From: Modestobacter sp. VKM Ac-2977
Lineage (GTDB): Bacteria > Actinomycetota > Actinomycetes > Mycobacteriales > Geodermatophilaceae
Length of the DNA stretch: 64,000 bases
Direction of reading: 5' to 3'
NCBI RefSeq assembly: GCF_026968045.1
Contig: NZ_JAPVBQ010000001.1
Coordinates: 434,001-498,000 of the forward strand
Positions 34,987 to 43,512 of the stretch are shown one piece after another (the first letter of the stretch is position 1; every line of letters begins with the position of its first letter). The notes beneath the pieces were generated by a model, which saw only the letters and a list, made by a program, of their open reading frames with translations, had not been told where the DNA came from and did not search any database. The translations under genes were made by a program, and so were the position numbers.

Positions 34987-35565
34987 TCACCAGTGGTGGG
35001 CGACGTCCACCACCAGGCGGGCGCCGTCAGGCTGTCCGGGCGCACCGGCGAGCACGAAGACGCGGAAGGGCAGTCGGGCCCGCGTGCCGACGGCCAGCGA
35101 CGTCTGCCCCTCGAAGGAGCCTGCCCAGGCGACCTGGCGCAGCGTGCGTGCGCCACGGACGTCGACGACCTCGGTGGGATCGGCCGGCTGGTAGGTCGGC
35201 TCGCGGGTGCCGTCGTACGCGGGCGCCTGCACGACCACCTGCAGCACCGCACCACCCCGGACGGGGACGGGTGTCCCGGAACCCTGGGCGCCCACCTGGT
35301 CGACGTACCGGACGAAGTGGCCGGCCGACCCGTCGGCGTCCTGCAGGTCGATCACCAGCCGGTCGAAGCACGGGTGCTGTCCGGTCCGGACGTCCGCGAC
35401 CGTGCCCCAGGGGGCTGAGGGCGGCTGGCTCTCGGGCAGTGAACCCCAGCGGAGGCCGCAGTACGGGTCGCCGGTCGCCTGGGCCGGCAGTGCGCCGCCC
35501 AGCAGCGCGACGGCGGCGAGGAGCACCACGACGAGCGTGCGTGGACTCGTTCGGGTCCGGTCCAT
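34987..35565 (-). CDS. AMIN-like domain secreted protein, paralog 2
   Basis: A 192-residue exported protein; signal peptide about 1-30 ending PAQA. Cys36 is in DPYCGLRWGSL and Cys66 in QHPCFDRLVIDL. Shared blocks with the paralog at 33596 include RQVAWAGSFEGQ, ARLPFRV and DVAHHW at the C-terminus. ATG 35565 has GAGGGG six bases upstream. The pair looks like a local duplication. Predicted extracellular; ligand unknown. Confidence 0.82.
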   Translation of the reverse strand: MDRTRTSPRTLVVVLLAAVALLGGALPAQATGDPYCGLRWGSLPESQPPSAPWGTVADVRTGQHPCFDRLVIDLQDADGSAGHFVRYVDQVGAQGSGTPVPVRGGAVLQVVVQAPAYDGTREPTYQPADPTEVVDVRGARTLRQVAWAGSFEGQTSLAVGTRARLPFRVFVLAGAPGQPDGARLVVDVAHHW

Positions 35566-35644
35566 GACGACCCCCTCGGTTGTCGTCCCTGGGGGGTTCC
35601 CCGCGTACGGCCGGACGAACGTGACGGTCTCGTGACGCCGTCCG

Positions 35645-36745
35645 TCAGGCGGTGCCCTCCGCGGCGATCAGGTCGGCGATCTCCTGGGGGCGCTCGCTGC
35701 AGTCGTCACCGGAGTCCGGTTCGTCGGCGGCCAGCCCGGTGATGCCGAGGTCCTCGACCGGCTGGAAGCCCAGCCGGTCGAGGTGGCGCGGGAGTCGGGC
35801 CTGGGCGTTGAGCACGTGCGAGCGGGACAGCCAGCCGAGGCCGTCCTCGACCTCGAAGTCGAGCCCGCCGCCGGGGGCGCGCTGGACGTGTCCGGGGGAG
35901 GGGAGCAGGCCGGCCAGCTGGAAGGCCTGCTCGGGGTACAGGGTGTCCGGCGGGGTGTCGAAGTAGTACCAGCTGGCCGCGCAGACGCCGTAGAGCGTGG
36001 GGCCGAACTGGGCGTGGTTGACGTAGAGCTCGAGCATCCGCCGGTCGTCGACCACCAGGGCCAGCTCCGCAGCGAGCCCGGCCTCCACCGCCTTGCGCCA
36101 GGCGCTCAGCTCCTGGTTGAGGAACAGGTTCTTGGCCACCTGCTGCGGGATGGTCGAGCCGGACGGGTCGTCCTCGCCGCGCAGGTGGGCCTGCGCGCGG
36201 TCGAGCAGCGCCTCCCACTCGAAGGCGCCCGAGCGGTAGGGGAGCTGGGCGTCCTCGTGGGCGATGACCGCGGCGAGGAAGTTCCGGGAGACGTGCTCGA
36301 CCGGCACGGACTGCTGGATCGAGCCGGCCGGGTTGGCGGCCATGAACGCCGTCGTGGGCGGGTCCACCCAGCGCAGCGCGACCATCACCAGGGCCTGGAC
36401 GACGAACACCACGGCCAGGAGCCGACCGAGCCTCCGGAGGACGCCGCGGGAAGGTCGATCGGGTCGGTCCCGCCGCCATGGGCGCCGGGGGTGCTGCTCC
36501 GGGGCCGGCGGTCGCCCGTCGGCAGGACGGTCACGCCGCCAGGAACGCCGCGGGCGGGGCTGCTCGTGCGGGGGCGCGGGCGGGTACCAGCCTGCTGCGT
36601 CCGGTGGCGGGCCGTACCGGTCGTCGTGGGCAGGCGGGAACTGGTCGACCGGAGGACCGGGCGGGTAGGCGCGGTCCGGCGGTGGCCCGTCGGCCGGGCG
36701 GCGGAACCGCGCGGTCGGCCGGCGATCCGGCGGGACGTGGGCCAT
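35645..36745 (-). CDS. Glycosyltransferase family 51 protein (monofunctional peptidoglycan polymerase type)
   Basis: A 366-residue protein with a Pro/Arg-rich cytoplasmic head (1-95), one transmembrane helix (about 102-122, LLAVVFVVQALVMVAL) and a GT51 domain. The catalytic Glu is in AAVIAHEDAQLPYRSGAF, and further motifs are GSTIPQQVAKNLFLNQE and RRMLELYVNHAQFGPTLYGV. No transpeptidase domain follows, so it should polymerise lipid II glycan strands only. ATG 36745 has GGGAG eight bases upstream. MtgA-type enzymes are less common in actinobacteria than bifunctional PBPs, and the C-terminal 60 residues are unlike MtgA. Confidence 0.87.
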   Translation of the reverse strand: MAHVPPDRRPTARFRRPADGPPPDRAYPPGPPVDQFPPAHDDRYGPPPDAAGWYPPAPPHEQPRPRRSWRRDRPADGRPPAPEQHPRRPWRRDRPDRPSRGVLRRLGRLLAVVFVVQALVMVALRWVDPPTTAFMAANPAGSIQQSVPVEHVSRNFLAAVIAHEDAQLPYRSGAFEWEALLDRAQAHLRGEDDPSGSTIPQQVAKNLFLNQELSAWRKAVEAGLAAELALVVDDRRMLELYVNHAQFGPTLYGVCAASWYYFDTPPDTLYPEQAFQLAGLLPSPGHVQRAPGGGLDFEVEDGLGWLSRSHVLNAQARLPRHLDRLGFQPVEDLGITGLAADEPDSGDDCSERPQEIADLIAAEGTA

Positions 36746-36937
36746 GCGTGGAGCTCCCGGGTGCTGACAGCGAGCCGTCATCGTACGTGCGGCGGTCCTG
36801 GCCTCCGGCCCACCGCACGCTCACGGGCGGGGCGCGCGAGTGAGCGCAGCGTGTCCGCTCTCAGCGCAGCGCCGAGGCGGCCGACGTGGTGATTACACGA
36901 TTACGGTGGACGCGTCAGGTCGAATCGAGGAGGAACC

Positions 36938-37516
36938 GTGCACGCACACCACCGTTTCCCACCCGAGGGCTTCCCCGGTCGCGGGCGTGCCCGTGGCCGC
37001 GCCGCGGACGCCCCACCGCCGGTCGAACGCGCCGAGGTCGCCGGCTGGTTCGCCGGCCGGCTCCCCGACGAGTGGTTCACCGGCCCGGTCGAGCTGGTCG
37101 TCGACCGGGACGAGATCACGGTCGTGGGGGCGGTTCCCGAGCCCGAGGCGGGTGAGGGCGACCCGGCGGCCGCCCGCGCGGGGCGGATCGCCCGCTTCCG
37201 CGAGCAGACCCGCGGCCAGCGGATGGCGATCGCCGATGCCGCCCAGGAGCGCTACGGCCGGTCGGTCGCCTGGGGTGCGACCTGTGGCGACGTCCGGGAG
37301 CTGTTCACCACGCTGTCGGTCCCGGTGATGACCCGACTGCGCCAGCCCGAGCGTCTGGTGCTGGACACCCTGGTCGACGCCGGCGTGGCCCGGTCGCGGT
37401 CCGAGGCGCTGGTCTGGGCCGTGCGCCTGGTCGGCCAGCACGCCGACGACTGGCTGGCCGAGCTGCGGCAGGCCATGGCCGCCGTGGAGGAGGTGCGCGC
37501 GCGGGGTCCCCGGTAG
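36938..37516 (+). CDS. Conserved actinobacterial protein, possible ribbon-helix-helix-like C-terminus
   Basis: A 192-residue soluble protein I cannot assign to a named function. The first 25 residues are His/Arg/Gly-rich. The middle, AEVAGWFAGRLPDEWFTGPVEL then VDRDEITVVGAVPEP, is a globular beta-containing domain. The C-terminal part has RLVLDTLVDAGVARSRSEALVWAVRLVGQH, which resembles a ribbon-helix-helix dimerisation segment. GTG 36938 has the strong site GAGGAGG just upstream. A DNA-binding or regulatory role is a guess. Confidence 0.7.
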   Translation: MHAHHRFPPEGFPGRGRARGRAADAPPPVERAEVAGWFAGRLPDEWFTGPVELVVDRDEITVVGAVPEPEAGEGDPAAARAGRIARFREQTRGQRMAIADAAQERYGRSVAWGATCGDVRELFTTLSVPVMTRLRQPERLVLDTLVDAGVARSRSEALVWAVRLVGQHADDWLAELRQAMAAVEEVRARGPR

Positions 37517-37559
37517 GAGGGCCGCGGGCCCGTGCGGGGACCGGGGGACACTGGGTGCC

Positions 37560-38810
37560 GTGCCCGACACCGCTGAGCCCACCGACACCGACGTGCTCGT
37601 GGTGGGGGCCGGTCCCGCCGGGGCGGCTGCGGCCGCCTGGGCCGCGCGCGGCGGTGCCGACGTCGTCCTCGCCGACGCCGCCGTCTTCCCCCGCGACAAG
37701 ACCTGCGGTGACGGCCTGACCCCCCGGGCCATCGCCGAGCTCGACCGGCTGGGACTCGGCGACTGGGTGCGCTCGCACGGCCGCAACCGGGGGCTCCGGG
37801 CGGCCGGCTTCGGTCAGGAGCTGCTGCTGCCCTGGCCCGGTGGCGCGCTGCCCGACCACGGCGGCGCCGTCCCCCGCACGGAGCTGGACGCCCGGATCCG
37901 CTCGGTGGCCCTGGACTCGGGCGCCACCCCGCTCGAGGGGGCCCGGGCCGTGGACGTCGAGCGGGACGGCGACCGGGTGGCCGCGGTGGTGTTCCGCCGT
38001 CCCGACGGGTCGACGACGACGGTCCGCTGCCGCCGGCTGGTGGTCGCCGACGGCGTCCGCTCGCCGCTGGGCCGGGTGCTCGGCCGGGAGTGGCACCGCG
38101 ACACCGTCTACGGGGTGGCCGCGCGCGGCTACGTGCGCTCCGGGCGCAGCGACGACGAGTGGATCAGCTCGCACCTGGAGCTGCGTGGGGCCGAGGGGGA
38201 GCTGCTGTCCGGCTACGGCTGGGTGTTCCCGCTGGGTGCCGAGCGCGGTGAGGTCAACGTCGGGGTCGGCACGCTGGCGACCGAGCGCCGTCCGGCCGAG
38301 GTGCGGCTGCGCAGCCTGCTGGAGCTCTACACCGACCAGCGGCGCGCGGAGTGGCAGATCGACGGCGCCGTGCAGGCCCCCGCCAGTGCCCTGCTGCCGA
38401 TGGGCGGTGCGGTCTCCGGCGTGGCCGGGCGCAACTGGGCGCTGGTCGGGGACGCAGCGGGCTGCGTCAACCCGCTCAACGGCGAGGGCATCGACTACGG
38501 GCTGGAGACCGGCCGCAGCGTGGTCGACCTGTTCGACGACGACGACTGGTCGCAGGCCTGGCCCACGACGCTGCGCCGGCACTACGGCGAGGCGTTCTCC
38601 ATCGCCCGCCGGCTGGCCGGGCTGCTCACCGTGCCCCGGTTCCTGCCGGCCGCCGGCCCGGTGGGCATGCGGTCGCGGCTGCTGATGACCGTCGCCCTGC
38701 GGGTCATGGGCAACCTGGTGACCGACGCCGACCGGGACGTCGTCGCCCGTGCCTGGCGCCGGGCCGGCCGGCTCTCGGTGCGGCTGGACCACCGCCCGCC
38801 GTTCGCCTGA
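37560..38810 (+). CDS. Geranylgeranyl reductase family flavoprotein (MenJ-like)
   Basis: A 416-residue FAD-dependent reductase. The dinucleotide motif VVGAGPAGAAAAAWAARGG starts near residue 14, CGDGLTPRAI follows the family's CGGGL pattern, and the second FAD motif is ALVGDAAGCVNPLNGEGIDYGLETG. In M. tuberculosis the related MenJ (Rv0561c) saturates one isoprene unit of menaquinone, so a menaquinone or isoprenoid reductase role is likely. GTG 37560 has GACACT 7 bases upstream but no clear ribosome-binding site. A PadR-regulated pair follows. Confidence 0.88.
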   Translation: MPDTAEPTDTDVLVVGAGPAGAAAAAWAARGGADVVLADAAVFPRDKTCGDGLTPRAIAELDRLGLGDWVRSHGRNRGLRAAGFGQELLLPWPGGALPDHGGAVPRTELDARIRSVALDSGATPLEGARAVDVERDGDRVAAVVFRRPDGSTTTVRCRRLVVADGVRSPLGRVLGREWHRDTVYGVAARGYVRSGRSDDEWISSHLELRGAEGELLSGYGWVFPLGAERGEVNVGVGTLATERRPAEVRLRSLLELYTDQRRAEWQIDGAVQAPASALLPMGGAVSGVAGRNWALVGDAAGCVNPLNGEGIDYGLETGRSVVDLFDDDDWSQAWPTTLRRHYGEAFSIARRLAGLLTVPRFLPAAGPVGMRSRLLMTVALRVMGNLVTDADRDVVARAWRRAGRLSVRLDHRPPFA

Positions 38811-38873
38811 GCCGCTCTCTCGGCAGGCCCCGGGACGACGCGCCGGACCGCCACGTGTCGGCTACTGCGTGAT

Positions 38874-38887
38874 GCACAGTACTGTGC
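38874..38887 (+). promoter_or_regulatory. PadR promoter/operator palindrome
   Basis: GCACAGTACTGTGC is a perfect 14-bp palindrome 29 bases before the PadR ATG. Its centre holds TACTGT (38880-38885), a TAnnnT -10 box, so binding of the PadR protein would block transcription. Autoregulation is inferred. Confidence 0.6.
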
Positions 38888-38916
38888 GTTCCACACCGAC
38901 GAGCCGGAGGGCCCCG

Positions 38917-39252
38917 ATGGACACCACACAACTGCTCAAAGGGGTGCTGGACCTCGCCGTCCTCGCGGTGCTGGACGGTGCGGACGGCTACGGCTACGAC
39001 GTCGTCCGGCGGCTGCGCGCCGGGGGGCTGGAGGAGGTCGGCGACGCCTCGGTCTACGGCACGCTGCGGCGGCTGTACGCCGCGGGCCACCTGACCAGCT
39101 ACGTCGTCCCCTCGGCCGAGGGGCCGCACCGCAAGTACTACGGGCTCAACGTCTCCGGGCGGGCACAGCTGGAGATCGCGACCAAGACCTGGCAGGGCTT
39201 CGCCGACACGATGGCGGCCCTGCTGACGACCGATCCGGAGGTGGCGGCATGA
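38917..39252 (+). CDS. PadR family transcriptional regulator
   Basis: A 111-residue winged-helix regulator. The start MDTTQLLKGVLDLAVLAVL and the following GYGYDVVRRLRAGGLEEVGDASVYGTLRRLYAAGHL are the canonical PadR N-terminal winged helix; GPHRKYYGLNVSGRAQL is the wing. The C-terminal dimer helix is short. CGGAGG lies six bases before ATG 38917. The gene overlaps the following membrane protein gene by four bases, and a palindrome containing the -10 box precedes it, so autorepression of the pair is likely. Confidence 0.93.
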   Translation: MDTTQLLKGVLDLAVLAVLDGADGYGYDVVRRLRAGGLEEVGDASVYGTLRRLYAAGHLTSYVVPSAEGPHRKYYGLNVSGRAQLEIATKTWQGFADTMAALLTTDPEVAA

Positions 39253-40268
39253 CCGGCGCGACGAGTGTGGGCCGGCAGGCCGAGGTGGCGGAGTACGCGG
39301 CGGCGGTGCGCGCTGCGCTGACCGACGTCCCGGCCGACCGGTGCGAGGAGCTGCTGGAGGACCTCGAGGACCACCTGGCGGAGGTGGCCGCGGACGGCGA
39401 TGCGCCGCTGGAGTTCCGGCTGGGGTCGCCTCGTCACTACGCCGACGAGCTGCGGGCCGCCGCCGGGTTGCCGGCTGCGCCGGCGGCCGAGGACGAGCAG
39501 GTCGGCCTGACCGAACTGGTCGCCCGGCTCCGGTCGTGGGCGCCGGTGCGGCAGGTCGAGGCGTTCCTCCCCGAGCTGCGGCCGGCGTGGTGGGTGGTGC
39601 GGGCCTGGGCGGCGGTCACCGCCGTGGACGTGGTGTTCGTCGGGGGCACGTCCTTCCCGGTGCCCACCCTCGGGCTCGGCCCGATCGGCCTGCTGGTCAC
39701 CGGTGCGGCGATCGCCTGGTCGGTGCGGCTCGGCCTGCAGGCCCGGGCGGAGGGGCGGGAGCCGGGGCACCGCGCCGTGCTGGTCAACGCCGGGCTGGGG
39801 GTGCTGACGCTCATCGCGCTCATCGGCCTGGCCGACGGCCCCGGCGTCGCCACCGCCGAGCAGGTGTACGTCGAGGACCGGCAGCCCGACCACCTGGTGC
39901 ACGAGGACGGCACGCCGATCACCAACATCCTGCCGTTCTCCTCGACCGGGGAGCCGCTGACCGGCGTCCTGCTCTACGACCAGGACGGGCGCCCGATCGA
40001 CGGGCTCGCCGACGCGACGGTCGACGGCGAGCAGGTCGAGACGGTGCCGGACGCGCCGCTGCAGCCGGGGAACGCCTACCCGCAGCAGCGGCAGGTGGTG
40101 AGCTGGGACCAGTACGGCGAGGAGACCGCCGTCCCGATGCCGCTGCCGAGCATCGCACCCAGCACCGGGGTCGACTCGGCGGAGCGGGCGCCGGCCGAGC
40201 CGACGCCGCCTGCACCGTCGGAGCAGAGCCCGGCGCCGACCGACCCGGTCGTGCCGCCGACGCCGTGA
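39249..40268 (+). CDS. HAAS/DUF1700-like membrane protein paired with PadR
   Basis: A 339-residue membrane protein. The cytoplasmic N-terminus (EVAEYAAAVRAALTDVPADRCEELLEDLEDHLAEV) has the helical pattern of HAAS/DUF1700 domains, which are typically encoded beside PadR regulators. Three or more helices follow (about 112-200). The C-terminal 140 residues are extracytoplasmic and Pro/Glu/Asp-rich (THPEQVYVEDRQP-like region, then a Pro tail). Probably a membrane partner or target of the PadR circuit; the signal is unknown. It overlaps padR (ATGA 39249-39252) and converges with the hemolysin III gene. Confidence 0.78.
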   Translation: MTGATSVGRQAEVAEYAAAVRAALTDVPADRCEELLEDLEDHLAEVAADGDAPLEFRLGSPRHYADELRAAAGLPAAPAAEDEQVGLTELVARLRSWAPVRQVEAFLPELRPAWWVVRAWAAVTAVDVVFVGGTSFPVPTLGLGPIGLLVTGAAIAWSVRLGLQARAEGREPGHRAVLVNAGLGVLTLIALIGLADGPGVATAEQVYVEDRQPDHLVHEDGTPITNILPFSSTGEPLTGVLLYDQDGRPIDGLADATVDGEQVETVPDAPLQPGNAYPQQRQVVSWDQYGEETAVPMPLPSIAPSTGVDSAERAPAEPTPPAPSEQSPAPTDPVVPPTP

Positions 40269-40281
40269 GCGGCCGGGCAGC

Positions 40282-41109
40282 TCAGGTGAACGGGGAGCGG
40301 TAGATCACGAAGTAGACGGCGATGTAGTGGCAGATGGCGGCCACGATCGTCAGCGCGTGGAACACCTCGTGGTAGCCGAAGGTGCCCGGCCAGGGGTTGG
40401 GCCGCTTGCTGGCGTAGGCGACCGCGCCGACGCTGTAGAGCAGTCCGCCGACGCACAGCAGCACCAGCGCGGTGACCCCGGCCAGTTGCAGGATGTCGAC
40501 CAGCACGAACACCGCTGCCCAGCCCAGGGCCAGGTAGATCGGCACGCCCAGCCAGCGGGGTGCGTGCGGCCAGGCGACCTTCAGCGCCACGCCCAGCACG
40601 GCGCCGGCCCAGACGAGGGCCAGCAGCCACCGGCCGGTCGGTTCGGGGACGGCGAGCAGCGCGAACGGGGTGTACGTGCCGGCGATGAACACGAAGATCA
40701 TCGAATGGTCGGCGCGCTTCATCAGCTTCCAGCCGCGCGGTGACCAGCGTCGGCGGTGGTAGAGCGCGCTGACCCCGAAGAGCCCGAGGATGGTGAGGCA
40801 GTAGAGCGCCACCGACCAGCCCGCGCGCGCGCCCTGCACGGCCGCGAGCGGGATGAGCACCGCCCCGGCGACGACCGACCCGAAGAACGCGAACAGGTGC
40901 AGCCACCCGCGCATCCGGGGTCGAGTGTCGGGGTGGTCGTACTCGTGGTCGCCGTACTCCGACAGGGCCCACTCGCCCTGGCGCTCGACGGACTCGACCC
41001 GTTCACCCTCCGCATGGACGGCGGCCACCGCCTCGCCGGCCGGCGCCTCGATCTCAGCGCCGTCAGCGGTGACCCGGGCGTGGTCCTCGTGGTCTGAGGA
41101 GACGCTCAT
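40282..41109 (-). CDS. Hemolysin III/PAQR family membrane protein
   Basis: A 275-residue protein with about seven transmembrane helices after an acidic 70-residue cytoplasmic start. The family motifs are present: GVSALYHRRRW with the first conserved His, KRADHSMIFVFIAGTYTP with the second motif, and GYHEVFHALTIVAAICHYIAVYF with the metal-binding HxxxH-like end. Bacterial members are linked to lipid or stress functions; hemolysis is historical. In mycobacteria the homolog (Rv1085c) also lies divergent to a short-chain cis-prenyltransferase gene (Rv1086), as here. Confidence 0.92.
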   Translation of the reverse strand: MSVSSDHEDHARVTADGAEIEAPAGEAVAAVHAEGERVESVERQGEWALSEYGDHEYDHPDTRPRMRGWLHLFAFFGSVVAGAVLIPLAAVQGARAGWSVALYCLTILGLFGVSALYHRRRWSPRGWKLMKRADHSMIFVFIAGTYTPFALLAVPEPTGRWLLALVWAGAVLGVALKVAWPHAPRWLGVPIYLALGWAAVFVLVDILQLAGVTALVLLCVGGLLYSVGAVAYASKRPNPWPGTFGYHEVFHALTIVAAICHYIAVYFVIYRSPFT

Positions 41110-41222
41110 GAGCCGAGGTTACGGAGCAGCGGGTACCGCGTCATCCCGGGCCGGGTGTGATCTCCCTGGGAACGCGCCGGCCCGGTCCGGCGCGCGGTCC
41201 GGCCGCACGGGGAGGCGACACC

Positions 41223-41228
41223 TAGGGT
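41223..41228 (+). promoter_or_regulatory. -10 box of the cis-prenyltransferase gene, leaderless arrangement
   Basis: TAGGGT ends 6 bases before GTG 41235. The following GAGGG could serve as ribosome-binding site only for a longer transcript. Confidence 0.5.
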
Positions 41229-41234
41229 GAGGGC

Positions 41235-42014
41235 GTGGGGGTGCGCTCGAAGGTCCGGGACGCGCTCACCGTCGTCTACGAGCGCCGGCTGGCCCGCGGC
41301 CTGGTGGGCGCCGACACCCCGCGGCACGTCGGGGTGATCATCGACGGGAACCGGCGCTGGGCCCGGGCCATCGGCCTGGAGGACGTCAGCGAGGGGCACC
41401 GCCGCGGCGCGGACAAGATCGCCGACCTGCTCTCCTGGTGCGACGAGGCCGGGGTCGAGGTGGTCACCCTCTTCCTGCTCTCCACCGACAACCTGACCCG
41501 GCCGGCCCCCGAGCTCACCCCGCTGCTCCGGATCATCGAGGGCGTCGCCTGCGACCTGGCCGGCCCGGACCGGCGGTGGCACCTGCGGGCGGTGGGCGCA
41601 CTCGAGCTGCTGCCGGCGGAGACCGTCGCCGTGCTGACCCGGGCCGAGCGCGACACCCGGGAGCGGCCGGGGGCGACGGTGAACCTGGCGGTCGGCTACG
41701 GCGGACGTCGGGAGATCGCCGACGCCGTCCGGTCGCTGCTGGCCGAGCACGTCCAGCGGGGGACGACGCTGCCGGAGCTGATCGAGGTGCTCGACGCCGA
41801 CCACATCGCCGAGCACCTCTACACCCGCGGCCAGCCCGACCCGGACCTCGTCATCCGCACCAGCGGCGAGCAGCGGCTGTCGGGGTTCCTGACCTGGCAG
41901 ACCGCCCACTCCGAGTTCTACTTCACCGACGTCTACTGGCCGGAGTTCCGCCGGGTCGACTTCCTGCGGGCGTTGCGCGCCTACGCCGCCCGGCACCGCC
42001 GCTTCGGCAGCTGA
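41235..42014 (+). CDS. cis-Isoprenyl diphosphate synthase (short-chain Z-FPP synthase type)
   Basis: A 259-residue UppS-family enzyme that condenses isopentenyl diphosphate with an allylic primer in cis. The catalytic Asp37 is in VIIDGNRRWAR, and the C-terminal signature is DLVIRTSGEQRLSGFLTWQTAHSEFYF. Context (divergent hemolysin III) and length match M. tuberculosis Rv1086, which makes Z,E-farnesyl diphosphate for decaprenyl phosphate synthesis; a long-chain UppS cannot be excluded by sequence alone. GTG start in leaderless position. Confidence 0.9.
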   Translation: MGVRSKVRDALTVVYERRLARGLVGADTPRHVGVIIDGNRRWARAIGLEDVSEGHRRGADKIADLLSWCDEAGVEVVTLFLLSTDNLTRPAPELTPLLRIIEGVACDLAGPDRRWHLRAVGALELLPAETVAVLTRAERDTRERPGATVNLAVGYGGRREIADAVRSLLAEHVQRGTTLPELIEVLDADHIAEHLYTRGQPDPDLVIRTSGEQRLSGFLTWQTAHSEFYFTDVYWPEFRRVDFLRALRAYAARHRRFGS

Positions 42015-42060
42015 CCCGGCCCTTCTCGGGACGGCGCCCGGCGGCTGACAGACTCGGGGC

Positions 42061-43278
42061 ATGGCAGCCGGCGCGGTCGACGTCCCCCTGGAGTACGTGC
42101 GGCTGGGGCTGCGCTTCGACCGGCTGGAGCCCGGCTTCGTCGACGCCTACACCGGCCAGCAGCGGCTGCGGGCCCAGGTCGCCGACGAGCCGGCGCCGCA
42201 GCCGCACCAGCTGCGCGACCAGGCCCGGGCGCTGCTGGGTGAGCTCGACTCCGCCGCCCTGCCGGCCGACCGGACCGCCTACCTGCGCGGTCAGCTCACC
42301 GGGCTGGAGTGCAGCGCCCGCAAGATGGGCGGTGAGCCGGTCGGCTTCATCGCCGAGGTCGAGGCCTACTTCCAGGTGTCGGTCGCGCTCGGTGACCCGG
42401 CCGAGTACGCCGCCGCGCACGCCGAGCTCGAGCAGTTGCTGCCCGGCAGCGGGACGCTGGCGGAGCGGTACGCGGTGCACCGGCGGCGGGAGGAGTGCCC
42501 TCCGCAGCGGCTGGAGGAGGCGGTGCACGCCCTCTCCTCCGCACTGCGGGACCGGGTGCGCGGCCAGTACGGCCTGCCCGAGGCCGAGACGGTGCGCTAC
42601 GAGGTGGTCACCGACAAGCCGTGGTCGGGGTTCAACTACTACGAGGGCGACTACCGCTCGCGGGTGGCGATCAACGCCGACCTGCCGCACCGCCTCGGTC
42701 AGCTGCCGCACCTGGTCGCGCACGAGTCCTACCCCGGCCACCACACCGAGCACTGCCGCAAGGAGCGGGGGCTGGTCGAGCGCGACCAGCACCTGGAGCA
42801 CACCGTGTTCCTGGTCAACACCCCCGAGTGCCTGATGGCCGAGGGGCTGGCCGACCTCGGCGTCGAGGCGTCGATCGGCGCCGGGTGGGGGCCCTGGGCC
42901 GCCGACGTGCTCGGTGACCTGGGCCTGCGCTTCGACGGGCACCTGGCCGAGCGGGTCGCCGCCGCGGCCGCACCGCTGAACCGGGTGCGCCAGGACGCCG
43001 CCATCCTGCTGCACGACCGCGGCGCCGACCCCGACGTGGTGATCGCCCACCTCCAGCGCTGGGGGCTGGTGAGCCGCGACCGCGCCGTCCAGCAGCTGCG
43101 GTTCCTCACCGACCCGCTGTGGCGGGCCTACATCTCCACCTACGTCGAGGGCTTCGACCTGCTCTCCGCCTGGCTGGCCGCCCGGCCGGCCGGGCAGCCC
43201 GTCGCCGACCGCTTCCTGCGGCTGCTGGACGAACCGCTGACGCCGGCGGTCGTCACCGCCGAGCTGGCCGGCGCCTGA
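42061..43278 (+). CDS. DUF885 family protein (metallopeptidase-like)
   Basis: A 405-residue soluble protein. The key motif LVAHESYPGHHTEH (about 219-232) resembles the zinc-binding HExxH of gluzincins, with a second acidic site LMAEGLADLGVEA further on, as in DUF885 proteins related to M32-type carboxypeptidases. Other text: KPWSGFNYYEGDYRSRVAINADLP. Peptidase activity is likely but not proven. ATG 42061 has CAGACT 6 bases upstream and no ribosome-binding site. It is followed by a small membrane protein gene 5 bases later. Confidence 0.82.
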   Translation: MAAGAVDVPLEYVRLGLRFDRLEPGFVDAYTGQQRLRAQVADEPAPQPHQLRDQARALLGELDSAALPADRTAYLRGQLTGLECSARKMGGEPVGFIAEVEAYFQVSVALGDPAEYAAAHAELEQLLPGSGTLAERYAVHRRREECPPQRLEEAVHALSSALRDRVRGQYGLPEAETVRYEVVTDKPWSGFNYYEGDYRSRVAINADLPHRLGQLPHLVAHESYPGHHTEHCRKERGLVERDQHLEHTVFLVNTPECLMAEGLADLGVEASIGAGWGPWAADVLGDLGLRFDGHLAERVAAAAAPLNRVRQDAAILLHDRGADPDVVIAHLQRWGLVSRDRAVQQLRFLTDPLWRAYISTYVEGFDLLSAWLAARPAGQPVADRFLRLLDEPLTPAVVTAELAGA

Positions 43279-43283
43279 CCGTC

Positions 43284-43469
43284 GTGGCGAGCGGGACGAC
43301 GGAGGAGCGACAGGCCCTGGGGCTGTGGACGGCGGGTTGGCTGGCCCTGTTCCTGCTGGCCGGGCTGCTGTGGCTGGGCGACGTCTCGCTGCAGTGGCCG
43401 GTGCTGCTGGTGCCGGCGGTCTGGGCGCTGGTGGTGCTGCGGCCGCGCCGGCCGTCCGCCGGGAGCTGA
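43284..43469 (+). CDS. Small two-helix membrane protein
   Basis: A 61-residue protein with two hydrophobic segments (about 13-30 and 37-50, TAGWLALFLLAGLLWLG and VLLVPAVWALVVL) and basic ends. No known family. GTG 43284 lies five bases after the DUF885 stop, without a strong ribosome-binding site, so translation is probably coupled. It might be an accessory to the following ABC transporter or unrelated. Confidence 0.6.
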   Translation: MASGTTEERQALGLWTAGWLALFLLAGLLWLGDVSLQWPVLLVPAVWALVVLRPRRPSAGS

Positions 43470-43512
43470 ACCCGGTCGACTCCTGTCGGTGCACCGGTGG
43501 AGGATCCCCGCC

